Source: Limonium bicolor
Lineage: Eukaryota > Streptophyta > Magnoliopsida > Caryophyllales > Plumbaginaceae
Direction: 5' to 3'
Length of the DNA stretch: 64,000 nucleotides
Assembly: GCA_023374045.1 (NCBI GenBank)
Contig: CM041776.1
Location: 471,251,375-471,315,374 of the forward strand
Below the pieces are notes generated by a model. That model was given only the letters and a program-made list of their open reading frames with translations. It was not told the origin of the DNA and did not search any database. Position 1 is the stretch's first letter. Every line of letters begins with the position of its first letter. Made by a program: the position numbers and the translations under genes. Of this stretch, positions 23,959-34,405 are shown one piece after another.

Positions 23959-25309
23959 TGATAAGTGGTGAAATAGTGCTTTCTCAAGGTCTTATTCACC
24001 GTCATTTTTTTATTTGGTGCATGACTTATTTCACCATTTTATGGAGTGTTTTTGTGATTATTAGTGATATTATACTTTTGACATATTCAAATAGGTAAAT
24101 ACTCATATAAGTACATTTTTGAGAGCTTAATTTGAGAATGCATCAATGCTCGAGCACCTCGGGAAGGATGCCAAGCCAACGGGAAGCATCGAGAGAATTC
24201 CAGCACAAAAGAAGGACATCCTAGGGCCGACCGACCTTGTCAAGGTCGGTCTGACTCTTCCCAAGCCGTCCCAAACACACTGGAATCGACCGACCTTGGG
24301 ACCGACCTTGTCCAAGGTCGGTCGAGCTTAAAATCCTGTCACGTGCTTCCTTCTAAGAGAGTTCGACCGACCCCGAGACCGACCTTGCAAGGTCGGTCAA
24401 ACGGAATTTTTGCCCAAAATCTTCTTTTAAAAGGCTACATTTTGGGGCTTCCTTCCCCATTTTATCCAACATACACGACTTCAACCTAAAAGAGGAGAGA
24501 GAGTGGCGAAAATAAGGGAGAAAAGAAGAGAAGAAAGGAGGAAGAAGAAAGTGAAGATTTCTACCTCCATTGAAGCTTGGAAGCTCCTCTAATGGCTATT
24601 TCTCCCTTCTCCTTCCTCTTTCCTTTAGCTATGGTTGAGTAGTTCCATTTGTATCCTAGGATGAGGGTTTGAACCCATTTTGCTCATTGAATGCTAGAAA
24701 CCTAACTCATTTATTACTCTTGTTTTATTCCCTTCAATATCAATTAATGCTCTAAATTGATCTTATTGCATTTATGGTGGTTTCATTCAATATTTGAGCT
24801 TGAGTTTGGAACTAGACCAACAAGGGGGTAAACCTAACTTTTGCTTTCTTGATTTTGGGAGTGAATGCTTAGGGCTATTGATTAAGGGTGCTTGCTTAAT
24901 GCCATTTAATGACTTGAACCTCCTTTAATTAAGGGGTTTGATTATTTAGGTGAGAATTGGATTTCCCATGATTTGGGGATTAATGAGTTAAGCTCTAATA
25001 CGCATTGAGATGATGAGTAATGGTTTTGAAGTTCTTTGAGTGAATTAGGTGATTCCCACTATCCTAGGGTACTCTCCTCATCCATTCCATACACAAACAT
25101 TTTACTGTTTTATTGCATTTCAATTGATAAACAACCAAGCTTGCCTCCGGCTAAACCCCCTTTTACTGTTTATTCGTACTTAACTAATATACCGAAGCTT
25201 GGGATTTAGAAACCAATTCCTTGAGGATACGATACTTGTTTTATTGCAACGAATTGGGTGCACTTGCCCATTTAGCTAGGTTTAATTACTATGTGTAATT
25301 TTCCCAACA
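23959..25309 (+). repeat. Athila-type 3' LTR (family 3)
   Basis: It starts TGATAAGTGG after the polypurine run and ends TTCCCAACA. An array of GACCGACC/GGTCGGTC motifs (about 24,220-24,402) precedes a TTTTAAAAGG box, and GCTTGCCTCCGGCTAAAC lies near the end. From 25,310 the sequence is laccase intron, matching 40,852 and 58,996, so the boundary is exact. The predicted target duplication is CAAAT (25,310-25,314). Its 5' partner is not in the window. Confidence 0.85.
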
Positions 25310-25543
25310 CAAATATTATCAATCTAACTGAATACTCGAATGAAAACTCTTCAACAAAAAAAACGAAAAGAAAGTGAATAATTTTTGGGATAAATTGACT
25401 CCCGTCTGTAGTATGGAAGATAATTACTATGAGGAAATATTGATTGTCTGATATCATCCATTAAAAGATAACATAATTTCGGTTATAAAATTTGTCTTTA
25501 CTTTGTAATGAAAACGTTTAATATCGAAAAAATAGGTAACAAT

Positions 25544-26614
25544 TAATGGTGGCCAAGGGTCCGGTTCCGCTGGTTCCGGTTCCGGAAAATGTGTATTCGT
25601 ATTCGGAACCGGTCTGGGCGGTTAGGTTCAGGTTCTAAAATCTGGATTCGCTTCGGATTCGGTCAAAAAACCGGTTCCTGTCGGTTCAAGTTCCGGTTCC
25701 GGTTCTGATCGGTTCCAGAAAGATTCGATCGGCTCCAGTTGCTTCATTTTAGCTCCGATTTGAGATCCGTTTGAGCGCACACGTTTCTCTTTTCATCCAC
25801 TTTACTCCTAGATAGGTTATTCTTCAAGTTTATAATCTTAAATGTGTAAGAAACAAAGACTTAGGAATTTTTATTGAATTTACAAAAAATAAGGAACAAA
25901 GAGAATTTTATTATATGATTCACTGCCTCATTAAAACCTTATTAGGTAAAAACCCATTGGGAAAACCCTAATAAGAAAAAAGAGTACAACTACTAAGAGG
26001 TTACATGATTTCAATTTGCAAGTCTTAAAAAAAAGATTACATGGAAAGAAAGTAATACTAAATTACTAATACATTCTAAAATATTACAAGATAGAAGTCC
26101 TAAGTGGTGTTATCCCCATTCATCTCATACCAATCATCATGTTGGCTTTCATATTGCAATGCACGTGCTTGGGATCTAAGCTCGGCTAAGTCCTAATCAT
26201 ACTTCTCAACACAAACATTGATTGAGTCTGGTGCAAGGCTTGATCTCTTTTCATCCAATACTCGTTTGCCCGTACTAAACGCCGACTCTGAAGCCAGGGT
26301 TGATGCTAGAATTGCTAGCACATCTCGGGCTATCTTTGAAAGGATTGGAAACTTGGCTTCATGTGCTTGCCACCACTTAAGAACTTCTATATCACCGGGG
26401 CGGTTCCGGTTCCACCGGTTCCACCGGTTCGGTTCCCGGTTCCGAACGACGACGGTTCCAGGCAGTTCCGGTTCCGGGCCTGGTTTAGGCCCGAATCTCA
26501 AAACATGTATTCGTATTCGGAACCGGCTGAGGTGTTCGGTTCGGTTCCGGTTCCCGGCCGGTTCCAGGTAGAACCGCCGGTTCCGGGTAGAACCGGACCC
26601 GATGGCCACCATTA
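25544..26614 (-). mobile_element. Non-autonomous hAT element (hAT-2)
   Basis: A TAATGGTGGCCA inverted repeat lies at both ends, with an exact 8-bp duplication GTAACAAT (25,536-25,543 and 26,615-26,622). Copies A (near 41,670) and B (near 62,141) show the uninterrupted GGTAACAATCAAAATTC, so the ends are certain. The length is 1,071 bp. It has the same GGTTCCGG subterminal clusters as hAT-1 and is the better preserved sister copy. Confidence 0.95.
26193..26385 (-). pseudogene. hAT transposase C-terminal dimerisation domain remnant
   Basis: The minus strand encodes KWWQAHEAKFPILSKIARDV, then LASTLASESAFSTGKRVLDE and SSLAPDSINVCVEKYD before a stop. This is the signature of the hAT C-terminal dimerisation domain (WW...FP.LS..A...L.I..S...SE..FS). 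Everything N-terminal, including the BED finger and catalytic residues, is deleted. The Trp codon after VEKYD that is intact in hAT-1 is a stop here. Confidence 0.92.
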
Positions 26615-26815
26615 GTAACAATCAAAATTCTTATATGTATTATTTTCTAATGGACATCAACTCCCTGATCCAAATCTGTGACCGGCGTGAAAATAGGTAA
26701 CAATCTTGAAACGCATATCCAATCTGCTAGAGTAAATTAGATCAAGGAGTTGACTAACTCTGCTGATCCAATCTGAAAACGATTATTGTAAAAAAAGAGG
26801 TAACAATCAAAATTC

Positions 26816-28013
26816 TTTTTGGAAAATTTTCCCTGATATGCCATGATTTGAGTTTGAAATTCACAAAATGCCACTGTCCAGTAACGGACGTTAAATTCGC
26901 CGTTAACCCTCTCTGGAAAATAAATGCCCCTGGTGAAAAATTGGTTTTTTTAAAAAAAAATTAATGGAGCTGGTTTAACTGTGCAATGACTATTTTTTTT
27001 TTAAAACAACTTTAAAAATACACAAAATACCATTGTTTGGTTTTATAGTTTACAATATGCCATATATAATTTTATAGTTTACAATATACCACTGTTTGAG
27101 TTTAGATGTTCACAAAATGCCACTGTTTTTCCAGTAACGGCTAGTTTGAGTCCAATAACTCTGTTTTTGCCTTTTAGAAAGACCTTCTTATCACAAAAAT
27201 AGAGCATTAAAGCCATACTAAAGTCATGACCAGTTTACAACTACACTCAATGAAAAGTTTCAAACAATTCATTGCAAATGTGGAGTCCCATCAAACCTTA
27301 CCCTCTCCCCCAAAGGCACTTCAGTTGGAAGGGCGTACTACAACTACTGGGGTTGTGATTTCTTCAAGTGGTGGGCCTTACCCTGAGATGTCTTACCCTC
27401 GGATGAGCAGAGTATCTATCCTGCATCACTGGTGCCCACTACTTGAAGAAATCACAATCCCAGCAGTTGTAGTACGCCCTTCCCACCGAAGTGTCTGTAC
27501 GGGAGAAGTAAGGTTTGATGAGGCTCCACATTTGTAATGAATTATTTAAAAAATTCACTGATTGTAGTTGTAAACATGGTCATGACTTTAGTATGGTGTT
27601 TGTACTTTGTTTATATGATAAAGTCTTTATCAACGCAAAAAAAAAGAGTTATTGGACTCAAACTAACCGTTTGAACTCAAAACTAGTCGTTACAGGAAAA
27701 ATATGGGCATTTTGTGAACATCAAAACTCAAATTGTGGTATATTGTAAACTACAAAACTTAATTGTTGACATATTGTAAACTATAAAACCAAACAACTGT
27801 ATTTTGTGTAATTTTAAAGTTGTTTAAAAAATAGCGTTGAACAGTCAAACTAGCGGCATTAATTGTTTTAAAAAAATTCAAACTTTTCGCCAGGGGCATT
27901 TTGGTCATTTTCTAGAGAGGTTAACGGTGAATTTAACGTCCATTACTGGACAGTAGCATTTTATGAATTACAAACTCAAATCATGGCATATTAGGGACAA
28001 CTTTTCAGAAAAA
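26816..28013. mobile_element. 1.2 kb foldback element with near full-length inverted arms
   Basis: The left half and the reverse complement of the right half match almost throughout. Outer arms share CCTGATATGCCATGATTTGA-like ends and the GGCATTTTG/CAAAATGCC runs; inner arms share ACTAAAGTCATGACCA and GGGCGTACTACAACT, with TGATTTCTTCAAGT near the centre. The unpaired centre is only ~60 bp (about 27,377-27,440). Long inverted repeats of this style occur in Mutator-type foldback elements. No clear 9-bp duplication was found because flanking intron sequence is deleted. ORFs inside are arms of the repeat, not genes. Confidence 0.82.
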
Positions 28014-28202
28014 GGTATATCGTGATAGCAGCTCATGGATTGGCTTCATGTTAGAACTATAACTCATACCCAACCCAATAAAATAAAAACTAACCCAAAC
28101 TAAATCTAAAAATTATACCAATAATAACAAATCTCAACCCAAAGCTATAATTTACGGGTCAATTTTCGGTGGGGTCTACTACAATAATTTTAATAAACAA
28201 TA

Positions 28203-28348
28203 GAGAAAATTACTGACAGCCCCCTTGAGGTTTCGGGTAATTAAATTTACCTCCTTAGGTTAACATAATTACTTTCAACCACCTTGAAGTTATCGATTCC
28301 TTGACTTTCAACCCCCGGAATGCAACTCCGTTATGGAGCCGTCTGCCC
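28203..28348. repeat. Left terminal inverted repeat of the MULE
   Basis: It pairs with 34,134-34,278. Shared tracts include CCCCCTTGAGGTTTC, TAATTACTTTCAACCACCTTG and AACCCCCGGA, followed by ACTCCGTTA. The arms have diverged moderately, implying some age. Confidence 0.85.
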
Positions 28349-29196
28349 TTTACTGATCTGTAATTTTTTTTTAAAAAAAACCAACGTGGAAAAGCCACTG
28401 CATAGTCATAAAAAAAAACTCACCACAGCTAGCCCCAAATTCCAAAATCGTGAATGAACCCTAAAATTCTCACGCTTCACCCTCGTTCTCACACTTCCCC
28501 ACTCTGTGAATAGCGATTTCACATTCTCCTCACCTTCACCCTCGTTCTCACATTCTCCTCATTTTTTTTCTCATCTCCGTACTACGCACATGTTACGTGT
28601 GCTTCACCCACGCCCCAATTTGGCCGATACCGTAAAAATCAATTTCTCATACCAGTTGCCATAATCGTCGACGCTTCTTCTGGTGGAAATCCAATAAGAC
28701 GGTGATGCAAGAAGTGAATGCGATGGAGGAAGGTTCTCATACTGGTAGCCATAATCGTCAGGTTCTTAATCAAATATGTAATCTCTGCAATGTTGTTCAA
28801 AATTTGAAATCGCACTACGATTGTAATGTGCTATACAAGTCAGTTCTTGCTACTCAATGTAGTGTGAAATAAGTCATGCGTGGTTGAATTACTCTGGTGT
28901 AATATGGGTGTGATTGGTTTGAAGGAAAAGAGAGACCGAGAAGTGGGTTCTGTACAGGGTAGTAGTGGAGATCGACGCATATTCTGTGGGTTCTGTACGT
29001 GCATTCTGTTCATTCATTGAGTGAGTATATTAAGCCAGCACTTAAGATGACAATTTAAATCTGGCAAAGTTATTCTCTTTAGTTTACTTAAAAGTTGAAT
29101 ATTTAGTGTGAAGAAAATTTACTGACAAGTGGTTGAATGTGTTTCTCTGATGAGGTTGTCTTTTTTTTCACTGATGGTCTTTCTTTATCGCTGCAG

Positions 29197-30440
29197 TTTG
29201 ACATACATTGGCTAACAGTCCACTATGGGCCACATGAGTACGACATCATTGACGTAGATCCAGACGAGTTCCTTTGTCTTGACTTACTCACTGCGTTAGA
29301 AACAGAAGCGGACAAACAGGGCGTGCTCCCTTGTAAGACACCCATCATAAAGTTTAAGCATCCACAATCCAAGAAGTTGCTGCCTATTGATAATGATAAG
29401 GACTTAATGGAGATGTTTCGACTATATCGGGGTCAGAGAGATGTTGACATATTCATTGAAGCAAGCCCTGAGTCGTCCGAGTTGGTGAAACTTTGGATGG
29501 ATTGGAGAGACAAGAATAAATACAAGGAGACTGAAAGGGTTGAGCGCTGCAGTGATTCAGCTAGCGATGACAGTGTGGAAATTCTTAAGGTTGAGTCTCC
29601 TGTCCCTATTATGCATATGAATGAGGATGAGTGGAATAATCTGTATGGTGGTGACGTAAATGATAATGTGGGGATTCACAAAGAAGCAGATGCCCCCAAG
29701 AATGATGTACCTTGCTCAAATCAGCCTGAACAAGATGTGTTGGATGCTGCTGATTTAACTCAAGCTCCTCATGCCGAGCCAACTCAAGAAGTGAATGCTG
29801 AAAACCTTGATGAACGGTGTAATCCATCATCTAAAAATGGGGAGGATATAAGTGAAGATGAAATTTCAGATGACTCTTGGCATGACAATGCTAATGAAAA
29901 TGATTGGCCAGATGATGAGGAAGTACATGATGTTGTGGGAGATGCACTTGACGAAGATGTCATGGATGAGGATGAAACTAGGGGTTAGAGCTTGTTCAAG
30001 AAGGTGGCTACTTCTCAGGTGACGAGGAAGATGAGATTCCACCAATTGCTCCCTACATAAAGAACGGTAAGTGGTTTGATTTTGCAAGTGACGGGTCTGT
30101 CAATTTGGAAGTTGGACAGTTGTTTACAAATAAGAAGCAGTTCTTGAAAGTGATGGATGAGTATTGTTGTGCATATGGATTTGACATGTTGAAGCAAAAG
30201 AATGAAAGAGATAGGTTTACCGCTATTTGCCACAACAATGTCGAATGCCCTTGGAGGATACACGCTAGTCTGTTGTAAGATGGGATAACCTTTCAGATTA
30301 AAACACTTCGGCCTGAGCACACATGCACAAGGGTTGCATATAGCAAAGCTATGAAAGTTACGTGGATTATGGAGCAGATAAAGGAGGATGTTAAAGATGT
30401 GAAAGTTACGTGGATTATGGACGATAAAGGAGGACATTAA
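29197..30440 (+). pseudogene. MuDR-type transposase N-terminal part (PB1-like and DNA-binding region)
   Basis: An acceptor-like CTGCAG precedes FDIHWLTVHYGPHEYDIIDV, the PB1-like domain placed at the N-terminus of many plant MuDR transposases, then an acidic linker to a stop at 29,988. The reading shifts there and continues with LEVGQLFTNKKQFLKVMDEY, YGFDMLKQKNERDRFTAIC and CPWRIHASLL followed by a stop. This is the MuDR DNA-binding region. TLRPEHTCTRVAYSKAMKV follows, then the homology ends. The catalytic MULE domain and SWIM finger are missing. The protein would bind element ends in the nucleus, but this copy cannot cut. Confidence 0.9.
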
Positions 30441-30552
30441 CACGTGCTCGAACAGGAGAAAAGAATGCTGATGCACATGCAAGTTCATCCCAGAAGAGTA
30501 TGAGAGTTGATGGGAGAATCAACAAGGAACTCACCATTGAAATGTCATGAAT

Positions 30553-30775
30553 TATGTATGGTTGCTGGTTTTTGAAGAGCTTAGTAGTCTATGAGTTGTA
30601 AATCCTTTTTGACGAGTAAGCTGTGAATTGTATATGGTTGCTGGTTTTTGGAGAGCTTAGTAGTGTATCAGCTGTAAATCCTTTTTGGAGAGGTTAAGAC
30701 ACTTGTATATGGTTGCTGGTTTTTGAGAGCTTAATAGTCTATGAGTTGTAAATCCTTTTTGAAGAGGTTAAGTGA
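30553..30775. repeat. Three tandem ~75-bp repeats inside the MULE
   Basis: Each unit holds TATGGTTGCTGGTTTTTG, GAGCTTA, AGTCTATGAGTTGTAAAT-like and CCTTTTTGA tracts. Two other duplicated blocks lie nearby: the CTATGACAGTTCTATACTC block at about 31,035 and 31,510, and the GTGTGGATGGAGAATTGTTT block at about 31,390 and 31,468. These are non-coding. Confidence 0.8.
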
Positions 30776-32619
30776 TGGGTCATGTCTTTTGAACTAATAC
30801 ATGCCCTGTTTTAGATGAAGATTGGGTTGGTGTAATCGTTTGCAACGACAGATTGTTGATTTGATATAAAAAATGAAGCAGGTTGCTTGTGTGACAGCAT
30901 ATTTGTGTTTTCTGTAACAGCTGCTCATTTGTGTGATAGCAGCTTGTTAAAATGGTCTGATGCTATTGTTATTGTTAAAAAGCTCAAGGTGTGATAGCAG
31001 TTTGCTAAAATATTCTACTACTTATGCATTCTTTCTATGACAGTTCTATACTCAAGGTGTGATTTGAGTTGTTATTATCTTTCTGGTTTATAATGCTGCT
31101 TCTGTAGTTGAAGGTTTAGATTACTTATGGAAAACTGTCCTCAAGTCCTACATTTTGTTGGAACTGAAAGTTACCATCTGGTCTAGAACTTGTTCAGTTC
31201 CAGAATTCTCCTTTAACTGTCTATCAGCAGTGATCATTTTTGGCGAGGTGTTCTTCACGGAGATTATACTATATAACCTCTGCAGCAGAAGTTCATTAGT
31301 TATTTACCAAGTATATGACATCTATTTTTGTCTCTGCTGATCTGTTCTGTGTTGCGGATGGGGTTTCCCAAATATATGACTAGAATTCTCGTGTGGATGG
31401 AGAATTGTTTTGTTACCAGTGTTGTCTCATTTCCTTACTATATTACTCTCGAATATGAGAATTCTTGTGTGGATGGAGAATTGTTTTGTAACCAGTGTTA
31501 TCTCATTTCTATGACAGTTCTATACTCAAGGTGTGATTTGAGTTGTTATTATCTTTTTTTTTATAATGCTGCTGCTGCATTTGGCACTATTCGAATTACC
31601 CTGTGACATTTTAGTTTTTGGGCGTAATTTACTTGATTGTAATAATGGTTGTGTGTAAATGTTCCTAGGTCCCATCATGTCTGAAAGGAAGGTCAGCCAA
31701 ATGCTTCTGCAAGTATGTATGTATGTATGACAGATTTAGATAGATAGTTCTCCCCATATGCCTGTTTGAGCGAGGGGGATCATTTCAAATACCGATTTGT
31801 TAAAAGCAACTTTGAATGCAGTCAATAAAACCTGGTACATGTTGAATAACAAACCCATTCATTATCTGTTTGTGTAGCTGCTCCTGTGTACTTTAAGTGT
31901 CGCTGCTGCTACATTATTGAACTGATTCAGCAAGTTAAAGCTCTCAGTTATGGTCAAAATTTGGGCTGTAATCTGCATTAGTTACACTGTGCCATATATA
32001 CTGGAATATATGCTGGTCTATTGTATTCCAAATAGCACAGTTCTATTTGCTAGCAGTAGAGTTGAGAGCAAAAAATAAGCTGCTAAATGTATGCATGCAT
32101 GAGAACTGGTAGACAATGATGAAAAATATTGGATTTATTGATAGACTCTGATGTGCTTTGTTAACAGCAGATTGTTGTTCCAACTGCTAAATGTATGCAT
32201 GCAGGAGCATTGGTTACTTCGTTATTCCAACTGTTCGTTCAGCAATGGTGAATATTAAGACATATCACCTGGCAGAATTAGAAAACTGGTGTTGCAAAGC
32301 AACAGAAGAGTACGCAGGTTCAGCAAAAGCTACAGATAGATATATATCAAACATGACAATTCTCAGCATACAACAGCTGTACAGAATCAGTTAGATTGAA
32401 TGATTAACAACATAAATATGAGAAGCTTGGTTTTGCTGAAAATAGCAGCACATATTGATTATAAATGCAGCTTAATTCAAACACTAAACATTGAATGATT
32501 AACAAAAGACCACTTTCATTCTTATTGAATAAAACAGATCATATTACAACAATAACATACTACAAACCACGTTCTAGTTTTCATTAATACATAGCGTGTT
32601 GTGTATTACACTGATCTGT
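30776..32619. other. Non-coding interior of the MULE
   Basis: No convincing coding region was found. The stretch contains the duplicated blocks noted above, a short ATGTATGTATGTATGA run near 31,711, and TAAATGTATGCATGCA repeated at about 32,082 and 32,187. It may be remains of introns or captured host sequence. I recognise nothing specific. Confidence 0.5.
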
Positions 32620-33053
32620 CTATGTTTCCTTCAGGAATAATACAACAACAGCCCCTATGACAACATAGGCTAGAATCACAAGCTTAAACAGTTCACTCCT
32701 CAGGTCGGTAGCTTCTCTGAGTATAATGGTCCTCATCTCATTCAGTGCCTCCTTTAACTCTTTGATTTTCTCCTTAAGTGAGTTGTACCCATGGTTGACA
32801 TCAGCCTGGTTCACCTCCTCACCATATAAATCAGGTCTCAAAAGGTGCATGTTGTGTTCCACCTCCCACTACCATTTGAAGAATCGACACTTATCACAAC
32901 GGTAGAACAGTTTTTTACTGTTTCAGCAGTGTCAGCAACCAAAATCTTGGCGTGTTTATTGCATCTGCATTTGACATTAACTAAGACGAACTTGCTACAA
33001 CTCAATAAATAGTTTGATGATGACATGTCGAATAGCTTTGGCCTATGAATCAA
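32620..33053 (-). pseudogene. GRF-type zinc finger protein remnant with C-terminal membrane segment
   Basis: The minus strand reads KCRCNKHAKILVADTAETVK, then in a neighbouring frame LFYRCDKCRFFKW. Together these are the C-x-C ... C-x2-C-x-FFKW pattern of the GRF zinc finger, a small nucleic-acid-binding fold. A one-base shift lies in an A-run near 32,918 and an in-frame TAG follows FFKW. Next come a heptad-like helix (NSLKEKIKELKEALNEMRT) and a hydrophobic C-terminus (LFKLVILAYVVIGAVVVLFL). Plant genomes hold many short GRF + coiled-coil + membrane-tail proteins of unknown function, and this looks like one carried by the MULE. The breaks argue against function. Confidence 0.65.
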
Positions 33054-33299
33054 TCAACATAAAAAATCAAAATATTAGGATTACTGCCTTCATTTTACTT
33101 GACAAATAAACATGTCCAAAATTGAACAGAAATACATCACAAGACAAACACAATGCCAGGACATATACTGCCTTCATTTTACTTGACAAAGATGAGAGAA
33201 TGAGTGATTTACAACATTTCCAAAGAAACATGTCCAAAACTGTCGATTTTGGTTGTTGATCACAAGACAAACACAATGCCAGGACACACAATACACCAA

Positions 33300-34133
33300 C
33301 AGTTGTTACAGAAAAAAATGACAGTTAGTTTAAACACATGAGAGTGGTTTCTTTCTTTATTTCTTGTTCTTTGTTTCTTATATGGCAACCAGAATCTCTC
33401 TTTATATGGCAACCAGATGTTCTCTTTTGTGTGTACGCCAGTGCAGTTTGAGAATATATGCCAATATATATCATCAAGAGGACCAGAAGAATCAACACTA
33501 CACCCTAATTAAAATCGAGACTACAACCCTAATTCGATCAAGCATCGAGAAATGGAGAAGCACAAACCTCTACGACTTGGGGAGAATCAACAATAAACTG
33601 AGCTTGTTGTGGGGTGGGATTTAGATTAGCTCAACGTGTTTGATCGATTTACCGTGCTTGTGTGGTGGGATTTAGCTCCGAAACAATACAACCCAGCTTG
33701 ATCGATTCAACGTGCGTTGAAGTACGTAGAGAAAAAAATGGAGGAAAACACGAATTGGGTGGGTAGTGAGATTTATCAGCTCAACGTGTTTGATTGATTT
33801 ACCGTGCTTGTGTGGTGGGATTTAGCTCAGAAACAAAAACAACCCAGTCTGACTGGATTTCACAGGGAGTAGCGACGATCTTCAACCGTGGGTGGGTAGT
33901 GAGATTATGGCTATCAACATGTGAAATGATTTTTACTTGAATAAGAATCGGGTGTGAGTGAAACGAAAGTAACGTGCGCAGTTGTGGAGACTGAAAAAAA
34001 TTAGGGAAAAAAGAAGACAGACTTCACGATTTGGGACATTAGGGTTTACAATACAGGGGTAAATAGAAGTGGGGTATTACAGTCAGCCTATTATTTCCAC
34101 CGTGGCAAGTTAGGATAAAAGGTCAGAAAATTG
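33300..34133. other. Right interior of the MULE, no gene
   Basis: This AT-balanced sequence has internal repeats (for example TTTACCGTGCTTGTGTGGTG at about 33,648 and 33,800) and no supported coding frame. It would be the 5' region of the minus-strand GRF-like remnant. Confidence 0.5.
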
Positions 34134-34278
34134 TAAACGTCTCCGTAACGGAGTTACACTCCGGGGGTTAGAAGTCAATGAACTGATAACCTCAAGGTGG
34201 TTGAAAGTAATTATGATAATTTCAGGGTGGTAAATTGTATTCACCAGAAACCTCAAGGGGGATGTCAGTAATTTTCTC
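34134..34278. repeat. Right terminal inverted repeat of the MULE
   Basis: It is the reverse complement of the left arm, with scattered substitutions and a few short indels. It ends TTTTCTC at the duplication. Confidence 0.85.
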
Positions 34279-34405
34279 TAAGCAATAATAACAATATTAT
34301 AAGTACGACAAATGTCATAATTTTTGTAAATATGACACTAGAGTCACTTCCAAGCTAATGTTATCAGAAAGTTTATATTTTTCAAACAAGACATGCGTTA
34401 AATAC

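Larger units (their letters stand above)
25310..28202 (-). other. Intron 2 remnant of laccase copy C with two insertions
   Basis: The parts 25,310-25,543, 26,623-26,815 and 28,014-28,202 align with intron 2 of copy A (from 40,852) and copy B (from 58,996). A block of ~600 bp present in A (about 41,005-41,610) and B is missing here at ~25,467. A further stretch matching 62,340-63,035 of B is missing where the foldback element sits. The rest of the stretch is hAT-2 and the foldback element. Confidence 0.8.
28203..34278 (+). mobile_element. Mutator-like element (MULE), 6.1 kb, defective
   Basis: Long inverted repeats (~145 bp) begin GAGAAAATTACTGACA at each end. The 9-bp flanks TAAACAATA (28,194-28,202) and TAAGCAATA (34,279-34,287) differ by one base, the duplication size of Mutator elements. 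Copies A and B show the empty sequence AATAAACAATAATAAC (near 43,340 and 63,210). Inside are a plus-strand transposase remnant (29,197-30,440) and a minus-strand GRF-like remnant (32,620-33,053). The catalytic DDE domain is absent. Confidence 0.92.

Noticed and set aside
27226..27537. 103-codon plus-strand frame as a gene
   Set aside because: It spans the centre of the foldback element and reads both arms of an inverted repeat.
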